From: Penicillus capitatus | Lineage: Eukaryota > Chlorophyta | Direction: 5' to 3' | DNA length: 64,000 bases | Assembly: GCA_965649825.1 (NCBI GenBank) | Contig: OZ287698.1 | Location: 1,178,001 to 1,242,000, forward strand | Shown: piece after piece, positions 11,058 through 23,804 of the stretch | Position numbering within the stretch: position 1 is the stretch's first letter | Layout of the letters: each line of letters opens with the position of its first letter | The notes under the pieces: generated by a model | What the model was told of the DNA's origin: nothing | What the model saw: the letters and a program-made list of their open reading frames with translations, nothing else | The model's database searches: none | Position numbers and translations under genes: made by a program

Positions 11058-12335
11058 ATGCAACGCGATGCGTCTCGGAAACGCCTAGTCCGGAAAGATA
11101 GAGAACTGTTCAAAAAGTTCCAGGCACATGACTCGTTCCATCGGTCTGTGAAGTGACGAATGTCGTCCTTCAGATGAAGAAGTTCTTGGGGAAAGGCAGT
11201 TATGGCTCTGTCTACAAAGTGAAACGCGTTTCCGATGGACTCGTGTACGCTGTCAAAGAAGCAGATGTCGGCAAGATGACGCAGCTCGAGCGGATCGACG
11301 CTGTTAACGAAATCCGCTTGCTCGCATCGATCCAGCATCCCAATATCGTACGCCATCCATTTCCCTGACTCTCTACCCAACCGCAGGCCATGCGACAGAT
11401 CTGTTACAACGAGGCTTTTGTCGATGGCAATTTTCTTTGCATCGTCATGGAATACGCCACACGAGGAGACATCAGTGGATACATCAAGAAAGGCAAGGAA
11501 TTGAAGAAGGCCTTTCCGGAAGACATCGTGTGGAAGTTCTTCATACAGATGTGTCTTGGACTCCAGGTTGGCCGTTCTTCGTGCGCATGATTCTCGCATA
11601 CGTTACAGGTCTTGCACGAGAACCGCGTCATTCATCGAGATCTGAAGCCGATGAATGTCTTCGTGAGCGATGATGAAGTTATCAAACTCGGAGATCTGGG
11701 CATCGCCAAGCAGCTCAAAACCGATCTGGCGCATACACAGATTGGCACACCGCATTACATGCCGCCCGAAATCTGGAAGAATCGTCCCTACTCCTACGCA
11801 TGCGATCTCTATTCCCTTGGCTGCGTCCTCTACGAAATGCTCACCTACAGGTGCCTGCATCGCAAGCAATGATGCCGCTAACAATCGACACGTTTTAGGG
11901 TCCCGTATGAAGCGCGATCGATTCGTGAGCTCAGATCCAAGGTGACGATCGGGCGATACATGCCGCTCCCCAAGGATAAGTATAGCTCAGAGTTGACGTC
12001 TCTGTGCGAAGCGCTGCTGCAGACGAGTCCGTCGAAGAGGTGCACCGTGGTCTCGATCACATCGACGACAGATTTCTGCGTTGCCTAGGCCATCTCTCAA
12101 TTCGATTCTGACATCGCCTGGCGTTTTGAAGAAGCTGCATCTTTTGCCGCGTCAGCTTCGAACTTCCACACGGCGTAATTCGGAGTGCGGCAACGAGATC
12201 TACACCACTATCAAAGTCCCGCGCAATCTCGAACTCCTCAATCAACGTCTGCCTCCTGCACACTACGAATCCGATCACGCCAAGAGTCGAGAGCTCTGCC
12301 GACTGCCAAGTGAACGACGCTCCAGTATTGGATGA
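11058..12335 (+). CDS. NEK-family serine/threonine protein kinase
   Basis: Six exons (11058-11123, 11174-11347, 11399-11566, 11609-11850, 11899-12039, 12089-12335) give 345 residues. The kinase domain follows a short basic start: glycine loop LGKGSYGSVYKV, the VAIK-type lysine in YAVKEADV, the HPNI turn, catalytic loop HRDLKPMN, DLG in place of DFG in KLGDLGIAK (usual for NEKs), MPPE, then EARSIRELRSKV, a NEK hallmark. NEKs act in cell-cycle, centrosome and cilium control; many ciliates and flagellates have expanded sets. The first intron has a GC donor (11124), chosen because it restores the FKKFQ-MKKFLGKG spacing. The tail after the kinase domain is short and basic, with no coiled coil. Confidence 0.85.
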
Positions 12336-12387
12336 CATTTTGTGTACGATGTAACCAATTGTCACGACATGCATCTCGACATCCGTC

Positions 12388-13998
12388 ATGCCACCTCGGC
12401 GCAAACCGGTCGCCAAATGCCGCTATCTTTTCAACCCTCCGAAGATGCGAGGATGGGGACACATCGACCCTGAGCAGCAGCCGGAATACGACGCCAATGT
12501 GTGGCAACCCGACCCTACATTCCAGGCTCTCAGCACACGCACGTCAACACGGCAGCGCGTCGGACAATCTTCAACGCCGCCGGCACCGATCCCGCATCCA
12601 GGAACGAGGCGACAGCATCTTCAACCTCGTCGCCGTCGCGGTGTGCCGGAATTGACGGTCTTCATTGTGTGGACGCTCGAAGATCTGGAATACATAACGC
12701 TGCAGGAATGCAATGCGATATGGCCTCTTTCGAAGGCGGAAATCATTGGCCGTGGAAAGGTCAAGGTCACGCTCACGAAACAAGAAGAGGTCGCTCAGGT
12801 GCTGATGCTGCGGTCGGCACTGGGCTTGTCTATCAAAGTAAGGGAGTACAAAGACTATTTCTCAGGAATTACATCGACGCCGTCTCTGGAAGGCAAACTC
12901 AGACGCGAAGCGCAGTGGCTACCTTGGCACCAGCCTCTACGCTCATGGGCCGTGTTGACATCTGAGCAGCGAAGTTTTGATCCATGGACTGATGTGGAGC
13001 GCTGGTTTCCACCGCCTTCTTTTCACGTAGCCTGCCAGACGCCCACCGGCAATGAGATCTTGAACTACGATCACATCTCCAATGCGTTTACTCAAGGAAT
13101 TCAGGCTCTCTACAAATCATGGGAGCCCAATCCGACATCGGCCGATCTTGTCGTCGTTTTGGAAATAAACGAGACCAATGATCTCACACTTTTGCTGGAA
13201 GTACAGCCATGCTGCGTCTTACCAAATCCTTACTCGGCGTCTTTTCAGCCCATCCACCACGTCTCCATTGGCCATGCGTTGTTGACTGTCGCCAATGTCG
13301 AGTCCGAAGATATCAGGATTGTCAACTGTCAGTGTTCTTTGCTAGACATCACGGAAGCCATCGTGCAGCACGAGACACTTGACAGTCACATCACTATCTG
13401 CGATGCCGATCCCTCGATCGTCGAAGCTGCTGTGAGAACTGCCAGGCAATGGTCAGAAGAGGAGAATGTCAATGGTGTGGTCTGTCCCATGGAGTGCTTG
13501 CCGTTCAAGGACAGCAGTGTCGATGTCGTGATCGGATATCTCCATGCCGATCGAAACGATCATGCACGGCAGAAGCTCTCCAGGCAGCTGCAGCAGATGG
13601 CCCGCATTTGTTGTCTCTCGACAGGGCGTGTTTGCTTCCTGACGAATCAAGAAGACATTGTCGATATGATCCTAGTGCTTGGAGCACCATGGGCATCGCA
13701 GAAGAAGATTACGACAAATTTCCGTTCCTTCGCATCCACGCTGTACATCCTCGATCGCAGTGCCATCCCCCACACGTCCTCAGAAACTGTCTCTGCTGTA
13801 TCGCGTTTTCGCACAAGGGCCAACAGAGGTGGTCGTCCCAATCGTTCCAGTGTTCTTCCGGACAGTCACAGTCCACATGCGTATTCCGCATTGCCTCTCC
13901 TTTGGCCATCTGCCATGCATCCAGATGCATATGATCAACGGCATGACGATTACAATGACATGCAGGATGATGATATGGACTGGGCAAGAGACATCTAA
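12388..13998 (+). CDS. THUMP/class I methyltransferase-like protein, probably catalytically altered
   Basis: Single exon, 536 residues, starting 53 bases after the kinase stop. The N-terminus is basic and proline-rich. Residues about 85-160 (VFIVWTLEDLEYITLQECNA onward) resemble the ferredoxin-like and THUMP region of tRNA guanine-N2 methyltransferases (Trm14/THUMPD group). Residues about 300-420 resemble a Rossmann methyltransferase: IRIVNCQCSLLDIT, ITICDADPSIVEAA and NGVVCPMECLPFKDSSVDVV. The D/N-x-P-F/Y/W catalytic motif expected after the last of these is absent (VIGYLHADRN there). I infer a divergent or inactive member. The C-terminus is acidic with DMQDDDMDW. Confidence 0.55.
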   Translation: MPPRRKPVAKCRYLFNPPKMRGWGHIDPEQQPEYDANVWQPDPTFQALSTRTSTRQRVGQSSTPPAPIPHPGTRRQHLQPRRRRGVPELTVFIVWTLEDLEYITLQECNAIWPLSKAEIIGRGKVKVTLTKQEEVAQVLMLRSALGLSIKVREYKDYFSGITSTPSLEGKLRREAQWLPWHQPLRSWAVLTSEQRSFDPWTDVERWFPPPSFHVACQTPTGNEILNYDHISNAFTQGIQALYKSWEPNPTSADLVVVLEINETNDLTLLLEVQPCCVLPNPYSASFQPIHHVSIGHALLTVANVESEDIRIVNCQCSLLDITEAIVQHETLDSHITICDADPSIVEAAVRTARQWSEEENVNGVVCPMECLPFKDSSVDVVIGYLHADRNDHARQKLSRQLQQMARICCLSTGRVCFLTNQEDIVDMILVLGAPWASQKKITTNFRSFASTLYILDRSAIPHTSSETVSAVSRFRTRANRGGRPNRSSVLPDSHSPHAYSALPLLWPSAMHPDAYDQRHDDYNDMQDDDMDWARDI

Positions 13999-14134
13999 GC
14001 GATGCCAGATCGTTTAATGGCTGAAATGAGAGATGGATGGATGGATGTCGTCGTCATGGCGAGAATCGATTGTTCGCAATACGTCTTATCACTATTGAAA
14101 ATTTGTTCGCACGTTTGAACAGTTCGCGAAGACA

Positions 14135-15598
14135 ATGACAACGGACCTTTTCAGTAAGAAGAAATCGCCTCGCAAAGAATGGGAGGAAGTGGTGGAAGAG
14201 GACTTGAAAAGCGGTTTCGTTCTGCGTGACGCGTCGTCTGCCTTTCCGTCTCTGGACGAAGCCGCAAAAGTCGCGACGACGCAGAAGGGCCAAGGGCGAA
14301 AGAAACGAAATCAACCTCAGCAGAAAATCTCATATCAGGAGTTTATGTCGGGAAACGGAACGAGCGGCGCGTCGGCGGCATTTCGCCCGGCGCAAGACCG
14401 TGCCTTAACATATGCCGAACTCCAAATGTCATTGCCCACCGGGCCAAGACCCAAGGATCCCAATCAATCCCAGACGCGAAATTGGAGTGGACGGCAAGGC
14501 AAGACACCGTATTTCGGTCAGAAAGGGCGGGATCGCTGTGCTGTGACGTAGGAGGGTATTCGGGTGGCAGTGGTGGACGATACGACCGTGAAGAGCGTCG
14601 GCGCTATGAACGCGACGACGAGTACGCACCGTCTCGCGCAGACGAGTCGAGGAATTGGGGAGCCGATCGGCCACAGCTAGGAAGCAGAAGTCATGACCGG
14701 CCGCCAAGTCGCGGCAGCAACTGGGGAGGCGGAGATGACCGAGACAGAGATAGCTCGTACGGTGGTGGACGAGGCGATACAGAGAATTGGTCACACAGCC
14801 GATATCAACCATCTCATCGCACTTATGATGAGAAACCGCGTCGTGGATACGGTTTTCATACTGGAAGTGGTGGAGAGAGAGGAGGTGGTGGCGGCGGTGG
14901 AGGTGGAGGTGGATATCAACAACGAACGGAGGATCGATGGAGTCATCAACGTAGCTCAGCACCGACGCCGCCATTGAGTGATGGTTCCTCTCAAGGCAGA
15001 CGTCCATTGTTCCTCTCAAAGAGAACAAAACCATTGACAGAAACACCAGAAATAGCGCCTGTTCGATCAAAGAACAATCCATTTGCGGATGCCAGACCTA
15101 GAGAAGACGTATTGAGAGATCGAGGCACATCTTCGGATGTTTACTCATCCAAGTACGCTGCACAGATGCAAAAGAGAGAAAAGAGTAAGATGATGTGACT
15201 TGTGCCCTGCAGGTCAGATATTGCGAGTGATCAGGATTTTAGAAGTCAGCCTGGATCGCCGGGAGGCAGTTACCGTGGTTCGTCTGTCGCCGGCACCGAA
15301 TCCAAGGCAGAAGTGCCACAGCCTCGACGTCGAGAGGATCCATTTGGCGGAGCGAAACCACGAGAAGTTGTATTGAGCGAACGGTATGTTTTCTTAACGG
15401 TATGCAAAGATGCTCAGTGGGTGTTCAGGACATCACGATCCGGAAGGGGCACACCCTCTTCCGTAGATCACTGAAGGGCCAGGCCCTGTGCTCTTCCATG
15501 TCCGACTGCCGTCTATCATGTGTTGTTATGTGTGTAGAGGTGTCAGCAGTGTCATGGATGAGGAGTACAAGACGGAGATTTGCAGCTCGATGACATGA
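14135..15598 (+). CDS. eIF4B-like translation initiation factor
   Basis: Exons 14135-14498, 14552 to about 15152, about 15213-15383 and 15538-15598. The protein starts MTTDLFSKKKSPRKEWEEVV, then has a charged arginine/glycine-rich middle with a run of 11 glycines and many R-Y-E/D-R repeats (DRYG-like). It carries two copies of the eIF4B-type motif: NNPFADARPREDVLRDRG and DPFGGAKPREVVLSERG. These are the signature of plant and fungal eIF4B, which stimulates eIF4A helicase during mRNA scanning. Intron 1 (14499-14551) begins GCAAGA, a strong GC donor. Intron 3 is unusually long here (about 154 nt). The exon 2 to 3 boundary is the least certain. Confidence 0.7.
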
Positions 15599-16211
15599 GC
15601 CAAACCGGGAGAAATTGCGGAAGGCATCAGTGATGATGATGTGTCTGTTTGTGGGTCCAATCTGACAGGACCTCTCTCATTCCCATTGGCCTTGAAGCTA
15701 TCTATTTCATGAAACTGGAGAAGTTTTCTTTCAAGGAAGGGGGAAGACACGCACAATGTTTCATTCTCCTTGCAATTTTCTTACCCCTTCGCAGATTTTC
15801 ATTTTGATGATGTCTCTTTTCTTTACCTGAAGAAAAAGACTTCTTCTTTCTCAGACACTCTGCCTCTGGTCTCTCTCTATGTTGTCGTTCGTTGTCTCTG
15901 GTCTACCACCCACCCTTAGCACATTTCTGAGGCAGACTGGTATCGTTTTCTACAGCACTGCATGTTTCGCACAGATGGCGTTGTCGTCGCTGTTTCATAA
16001 GCAATGAAGAAATAATTCTGCACCAGCTGCTGAACAAGCCTCACCCGTCTACCTTCAACTCAAGAGCGGTGTTTAGTTGTGCAACCATCTTCATTTTGGC
16101 TCTTTCCACCATTGGTTCTAAAATTCAGCAGTAATAATCTATTGTCGTTGTCATATGTCTGTCACGTTTGAACGACTCTCTCAGTAAATGGCACATAGAA
16201 CTGTTGTGGAT
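15599..16211. other. Intergenic region between convergent genes
   Basis: About 610 bases between the eIF4B-like gene (plus) and the UTP10 gene (minus), which converge. Pyrimidine-rich on the plus strand, with CTCTCT-rich stretches near 15860-15910. No open frame with protein-like content, no RNA gene and no repeat were seen. It probably holds both 3' UTRs. Confidence 0.5.
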
Positions 16212-19200
16212 TTACGGTTGCTTCTGTTGGATATGTTGTTCAAGGGACTCTCCAGTAATCTCTTCAAATAATCGCAGAATCTCGTCTGCCAATGAACACA
16301 GCTCAGGATTGGATGTCATACTCTGGACATCCATGATCCTTGGCAGTGTCTCGGGGATGAGAGGCGCAAATTCCTCTTTCGCCTGCGACACCATTTCTCG
16401 TACAATGCACAAACACAGCGTGCATCGATAGACACTCTTGGTCTTGGCACAGCACCGCAACACCTGCATAAAAATGCCGTGTCATGATCAGAAAGCAACA
16501 CCGTTGCATATATGACCTTGTGATTGACAGACTTTTGCAATCCACTCTGCCCTCCCAGTTGAATGAGAAGCATTGCCAAACAAAGGGAGAGCGGATCGGA
16601 TTGGAATATCTCTGAGTGTTTGAAACGGAGATCCGGATGTTGGATTTCCCCAAGGCGCTGTGTAAAGCAATCGGATGGCGGATAGGCTCTCTTCAAGGCG
16701 CGAAGAGCAACGGACAGAATTCTCTCCATACTCTGCTGATGCAAAATATCGTCCTCATCGTAAAGCAAGGCTCGATACAAGCACTGAAGAATATAGAATT
16801 TGAGCAGATAAGCATGAGTCTCTGCAGGGGAGATAGAAGCATCTGTCATTCCTTTCTTGTGGACGACATCTTCAGAGGCACACAATTCCAGAGATGTATC
16901 CAAGAAAGCGGGAACGTAGACGACAAACAGGGATTTCAGTTTCTGCATCAGTTCGGCAAGCAGATGGAAACCTGCAACACAACGAGGGATAGATATCGGC
17001 TGGTGAAACATCCAATCCAGTAATTCATCCAAAACAGGCTTGAACTGTTTTTCGCTGAGTTTCATCACAAAGCACTGGAATGCTTGAATGATACAGGACT
17101 CCACAGAGAAGGCATCTGAGATGTCCAACAGGTCCATTTGTCTAAGATCCAACAGGCGAAGCAGGAAAGCAGAGATCTGTGGCAAAAGAATAACAGGATT
17201 GAGATCCGAGATAGACACACGATCTGAGCAAGAGGCACTTGTTGGAGGTAATGAGAAGCTGTGGTGCTGTCGAGCATCGAAATCAGGTGTTCGATGACGC
17301 CTAGATATCGACAGAGAAGAGCCGGATGATCTTTTGGGATCCATTCGTAACATTTCAGCAACTCTGGTAGCAACAAACGAATCGGAACGTCCCTTGGCAG
17401 TCGCTGCAGGATGTTTGTCATGAGAGACTGTGACATTGTGGCATCGGGCGTCTACAAAGCATCAGCTCCTCCATCCACTCAGCAAACGAGCAAGAGAATG
17501 TGCCTTGCAGCAGAAGATCGTTTTAAGCAGACGGGGAAGGTAAGGACTGAGGAAGGCTCCGAGCTGTTCCAGAAGCGCTTCCACCACCGCCAAGACACTG
17601 ACCCACTCAAGTGGTTCATCTGGTGCATCTCCTGAAGCTGTTATCCCTAGAACACAGAACATGTGTGTTCAACACTGTTGGCTTTTCATTCTGTAACGAA
17701 ATAGGAGAGACAAAGCGTGGAACATAGGGGCGGCGTCGATCAGCGTAGAGGAAGATGGTTCATCAGCATTGATCAGTCTGACGTGCAAGATATCATCACA
17801 AGACGTCCAATGACAGGCATATCATCCTGTTTCCTCACCTTGTGCACAGCAATCGATGTTGTTCAGCAGTGGAGGCATCAACTGTGACAAGGAGAAAGTG
17901 TGAATGGGTGTGATTTTGCTGATGGATGGATGGATACTGTTGGCAGAGATGGAATGTGTGCCTCTCCGAGTTCTCTTACGAATGCAGCTAAACATGTCAG
18001 TGCGCTTCCTCTGATTTCGGCGTTGGAATGACGTGTGCAGTCCACAAGCAGTGGCATCCATTCCACAAATGTTGAGGGATACTGAGTGCCGGAGATCTGA
18101 ACCAACTGCTGTGCAATGGCCAGTGCCCATTGAAGCTCATCAATTGCCTCCTCCGACGCACGAAGAGACAGCAAGTGGGGACAGATGTCGAGTACATCTT
18201 CAGAAAGATTCCATTCCCCTCGCCTTGACTGTCCACGCACGAATACCCTTAGAGCCAAAGAACGAGCTCAATAAGATACCTGTGTTTGCTGGAAAAGCTT
18301 CTTCTGAAACATCTCAAGCATACGGATCCGCAGAGATCCTTCCGATTTCTGGATCATACTGGCCAGGCTCTGAGCAAACAAGGAGAGTAGACAGGGCATC
18401 CTGTGAATGGTAGCATTCGGTTACGAGAAGGTAGCTGCTGATATCCATAGATTCATTAAGAAGGGACAGAAGCTGAGGCTGCTGTTTCTTTGCGTCCTGG
18501 ATCTTAGCATCGTCTGCCTTTGTTTGTGGCTTCTGGGAATGAAGAGCGTGTAACAATTTTGTCGCCTCGTTCAGAATCCTTCCATAACCAACACTCTCGC
18601 TCCATGCACCGGCTAAAGCGACATCGGACAGAGTCGACGCCTCTCCGATATAGGCAGAAGCCTGATGATGCATACGGGATACATGCGGGCTGAGACACAG
18701 AGAGGTGTCAAACCTTGATCATCTGAATGCCGAGCTGCACCAGTCTCCGCGGCACCTCTGAGTGTATGGCCTGAGGATAGCGCTGACTGATATGCTGCAA
18801 CGCGTGTGCAACAGCGTGGGTCCGTTCACTCAGACTCGCAGCTTGACCCAAAGAGAATGCCAAAGTCATGAAGCTCTCGTCTTCATCTTCTCCCAACAAG
18901 ATAATCCATCCAGTGCTGAGTCCTTCAGATGTGTTCTAGAAGGATACAATCCATAGTCATGCTGCCACAGGAGAATCGAATGGTAAGTACAGGAGACATT
19001 CCTTTCAAAACGGCTTTCGTAATCTCAAGGGATTGCTGTTGAGGCAGCGACTTCAAAGTCGGCAGTACGCTGTTCCACACATCAGCCATGCCTTCATTGG
19101 CGGCTGTCCACGATCTCACAAGAGCTGTCACTGCTTCTAATGCCTGAGATGTCCCTTGCGTTGCATCAGGTCCCTTAATTTGTCGTATCACCTCGCACAT

Positions 19201-22200
19201 AACCTGGAACACTCTTTTATGAGAGATATCTTCTCAAGGGTCCATGCTCGTGACTTTGCCTGGAGAATTGGACGTCGAGGGAATGACAGATGCGAGGAAG
19301 AGGTAGATTGCAGTAGAACGAGGATGGATTCGCGGACCGTCGGATCGACTGCCCAGTGCAACTCCTGTACCATTAGATCTATCTAAAGCCACAAACGTGC
19401 TCACACTTCGCAACAGATGCATAAATAGAGCACTGACATCCAGACACTGCAGGAATGCCGAATCCTTGTGTGTCTCCACAAGCACGACGAGTAACTGAAA
19501 TGTGGATCGGCAGATGCGTTCCAAGACATCGTCAAGAGGTTGACCATGACTCTGTGTGCGAATGTCGCAAAGAAGCTGCTGCAGTAATCCAACAACGCGC
19601 TCAGGATCTGAAGAATGCGCAAAGTCCTGTTGTGCATCCTCAAGCAAGAGAGCAACCTGGAATCTCTCGCTTTGACTGAAGGAGCTCCAAGATCCGCAGG
19701 CAGTTCATTCGTCGCATGTCTGCTTCAGAATCTTCCATGGAATCGATGTCGGTGTCTAGCTTCAGAACAGCTTCCAACTGCGTCATCTGTAGAGGCCATT
19801 TCAGCGCCAGAGATATGGCTTTCTTCACGATGTCTTCACTCGGATGAAGATTGGCACAGCGCAGGACATCCAACAAAACATCACGGTCACAGAGTCGCTG
19901 AATCGCCTTGATCCACTTTGACGTCATCAGATCTAGTGCGGCATGTGCCATGACGTCCGTCTTGGAAGGACCGAGGCAAGCTGTTACCAACAACAGTATC
20001 CGATTCCTGGATTCTTGTTCGGCAAGGTTTGAAACGACCCCTGTTGTAAAGAGACCCACGATGCTTGCGCCCAGATCGCTGACACGAGTCTCCGGCCCTT
20101 CTTCGACGCACCGTTCCAAAAAGGGCAACGAAGCAGTCAGCAGCTCCTGATCACTGACTGTTCCTTTTAGACACTTGATAAGGAATTCGATCTGTTCTAT
20201 CTCGCAGAAGAGCGATCGCTGTTGCAGTTGTTGCAGGAAATGGCGGCGGAGAGATGCAGCGGCTCCACTGTTTTGTGCATGCTCTTTCAGCGTCTTCCGT
20301 TTCTTGGACGGATGCCATTCTTGAGCAGATGCCGAGAGAAATGCTGCCAGTAGCTTCTGCGAGGCATCTCTATCCATCTCAATTTCCCTTTCTCGTTCTT
20401 GCACATACTAAACACATAAGCAAGCGGCAGCGAAAATGAACAACAGATATCATCATCATGATGCTGACAACTTGGAGGAGTGTCGGCACAGCAGAAGCGA
20501 GAGATGGCAGATGATCAGGCAAAGCGGATAGGATCGCTTGCACCAAAGCAATAGTTGCCATGCGGACAGCCGTGTCCGAGTGCGAGAGGAGAGTGCAGAG
20601 TGGCACCACCATTGCCTCTAGATCATGTTCTGTGACATCCTACAATCACAGGCAGTTCAATGGACAGTCCGACGATTTTTGACACCTTGCTGCATGTCTT
20701 GATCAGAGAGAGTCCTGTGACGATAGTATCCGTGTTCGATGCATTCAGAGGCATATTCAGAAAGTTTGCCAAGAAAGGGAGTTTGGCACTGGGGCTGAAG
20801 ACTCCGAGCATCACCATCGTACATTTCCTCTTCAGATCTTCGTTAGATTGCCTTAGCACCTGATGCAGTAACTCATGCATCGTGGCTGTGTCAAAAGTTT
20901 TCTGAGCGTCATCGGTGTTTATGTGTAAAAACAAGGATTCTAAGGCCGACAGAATTGTGGAGCCGTAGTGGACAAATCGATCGTCTGTCAACAGAACTTC
21001 CACATTGCCCGCAGACTGAACGTGTGCATTCGCATTCTCTGCACGAAGCTGTTGAAGCAGACAGCGAACAACGACAGTCCCGTCGAAGCAGGCTCTTGAT
21101 TTTTTCGATCGCTGCTCGATCGCCACACACAAGAAGCAACGAAATCGTCGATTGGTGCGCTCAAACATCTCTTGCAGACACTCCATTCCACCATCACTCT
21201 TATCGAGTAGCGCACCCAACAAAGAGATCAGAGTTCTGGACAGACAAAAACTCGAGCAGAATCCTTACAGTACTGTATGTCACCTGTGTATGTCCTCTCG
21301 AGTCATACATCTCTCGTCCCAGTTTGTATGCTGGAGCTCTTCTGCAATGGATCGGGCTACAGGATGATTTATCTCCTGCAGTCCTTTGGCAATTTGGAGG
21401 ATGACAGGACACTGATGTGAGCAATATGGAAAGAGATGCTCGATCAACTGAAAGACGATCACATCGTTCTCTTTTCTCGTTAACCACATGTCCGATCCTG
21501 TTGACAGGATCATTGCCAATCGGGTGGCACACTGTTCGGCCAGCTGGTCGGCCCGATGCAACTTGTCCATGGCCTTTTTCATGAGCTGTGCTGACACAGA
21601 CGCAAGGGCGGATCTGTCAGCAATGATGCTTAAATCGCACAGTGCTGCATTGGCAGCAACTTCAAAGTCTTCATCATAAAGGCGTCGCATAAACAGTTCC
21701 CCCATTTCTAAGGCGAAGCCGCTGTCCCTGAGTCCAGAAACGGCCTGCAGTTGCTCCAAGGCCTAGAAGCAAAGGCCTCAGGCTTTGTGTTCCATACGGT
21801 GGGAGTGTACGGCTCGGCGTGTTGCAGCGTCGCTATCATCCGCAGCTGCCAGAAGTGTCACTTCGCTTCCTTCCATAGGAGAATGAATGGTAGCATTCGG
21901 TGTTCCGTACACCAATGACAGTGCTCTTGCTTTCTTTTCCGCATCCATCTCTCGTTTGAGGAATCCATTGATCGCTTGATCGAACTGCAGAGGATAGCGC
22001 TTGTCAACATTGCCGATCACCGAATCCATATGCACCAAAGACATGTCTTCCGGCTGAGCAAAGATGGACTGTACTACTTCAATGACCTGCTCGCCGTCCA
22101 TTGGGACATCAACCAGCAACTGACCCAAAAACGATACAGCTTTCGAATGCGGGTTCTTTGTCGATTTCTTCACGAGTTTCTTCGTCAGAGCCGAGAGAAA

Positions 22201-23615
22201 TCTCTTAGCTTGCAATCCTTTCTGAATGAGATCCCTCAACAGGCCATTCAATCCGTCCATCTGATACAGCAACTGAAAGCCAAGGCCGAGCACATGTGAT
22301 GCAGACAGATGTGGACAAGCGCACTTTCAAGACTTTGTCTGAAACGACAGCGTGGTGCTTCTGAGTGTGATAGATGTGACAGATGATCGCAATGACCTGC
22401 GCTCTTTCATCATTTACAGTCGAGTTCAGCATCGACTGCAGCAGAGCTACACAGAAAAGCTTCAGCATGTGGCGTCGCAATGCATCTCAGAGGCATCAGA
22501 AAATGTAAAATGCAAAACAGAGAACATGCGACAGGTGTCTTTCTCAGAGGAAGATGCTTTTCATCCCGTGCCCTATCCAGATGCTTTCGATTGGCATGTC
22601 TCACCAGTAATAGCTTCTGCATTGAGGGATACTCGTGTGACAAGCTGCATGATGACGACGTGCACGGCTTGGCGGAAACTGCAAGAGATCTTTGTCCGCA
22701 GTCCTGATGCAATGACCGTCATCATACATCGCATCATGTCCTCCGTCACCTGCCACGCACATGTGTCTCGCTTCCTGTAGAGTTATCCCGTTAGCAGCCA
22801 GACCTCTTCTGCTTGCTGCAGCACTTCACACATGAGGACGGCAAAGAATGGATGCACTCTGTCATTGCTGAAGGCTTCCTGCGAGGACCACTTCGCCATT
22901 TGGCTCACAAAATTCAGCAGAGCCTACATAGCAGCATCCTCTGTGCATGCATGCATCGATATCAAGGGACAGAACAGGATCGATCAGGCATCGTTTGACA
23001 AGGATATCCCGCGGAAACGGAAGCTGCGATTTCTGAACATCACTGAGCCATTGCCACGATGTGTTCTTCACATCCAGAATGGACAGTAACTTCTGAAACT
23101 CTGCCGTTGCGTGATAGACCAAACCGCAAGCCAAACAGTCGTCCACTTGAAACACGTGCACTCTAGCGAACACTCTTATCCCCCGAGGCATCTCATATAG
23201 CGAGTAGACCTGTAATTGCGAACAAGGTGCTCCAGTGCTTTGATCGCCGGGGGTTCCGTGAAGTATCCCGTCAGGAGTTTCAAGAAATCGGACAATAGAG
23301 CGTTGGTTCGTTTAATGTCGTCCTGTGTGGATTTTTCTCGCTCTTCGGGTACTGCGGAAAAAAGAGAGGAGCGATAATGCTTAAAACGCTCGTCCATTTC
23401 GCAGAGCGCCTCGAAGCCTGAAGGAGAGAAGAGGCGGCGTGTGGGATCCTGCGATGAGGGTGACGTGGTGCACCTTCCAATCCCACGTTTAAGGCATCTT
23501 CTGCAGTAAAGTAGACGGCCGTCTTAGGATCGTGAAGGAGAGTGGCCTTGTCATGGCGGTCGAATCCGCGACGCGCGTTCAGACTCTCGAGCTGTTTGGC
23601 AAGATGCGTCGTCAT
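16212..23615 (-). CDS. HEATR1: UTP10/HEATR1, U3 snoRNP small-subunit processome HEAT-repeat protein
   Basis: The largest gene of the window: about 20 exons over 7.4 kb with introns near 50 nt. ATG at 23615 opens MTTHLAKQLESLNARRGFDR then HDKATLLHDPKTA, matching the UTP10/HEATR1 N-terminus. Further exons carry ALEHLVRNYR, ALPYHATAEFQKLL plus LDVKNTSWQWL, as in the U3 snoRNP10 N-terminal domain, then many HEAT helices. The end PETLPRIMDVQS followed by EEITGESLEQH matches the BP28 C-terminal domain, with TAA at 16212-16214. The protein belongs to the t-UTP/UtpA complex needed for rRNA transcription and early 18S processing in the nucleolus. I checked the ends and several junctions; not every intron was placed. 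Confidence 0.85.
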
Positions 23616-23804
23616 GGCGATGATCAGCCGCCGAACATACCAACCTCTCTTCGTGCGCTAACGCCACATGTCACGTCAAACAGATCCACACCACTCAACG
23701 AGAATGACAAACGATCAAGCTTTGCTTAAAAACGAGAACCGAATCCAGAACAACAAAGAATCATCAAAAAATGATGCAAAAACACACTGTCTGATACGGT
23801 CACT

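Noticed and set aside
11124-11173. A 26-nt GT-AG intron at the start of the NEK kinase
   Set aside because: The 50-nt GC-AG alternative keeps the exact FKKFQ-MKKFLGKG spacing seen in the family and matches local intron size.
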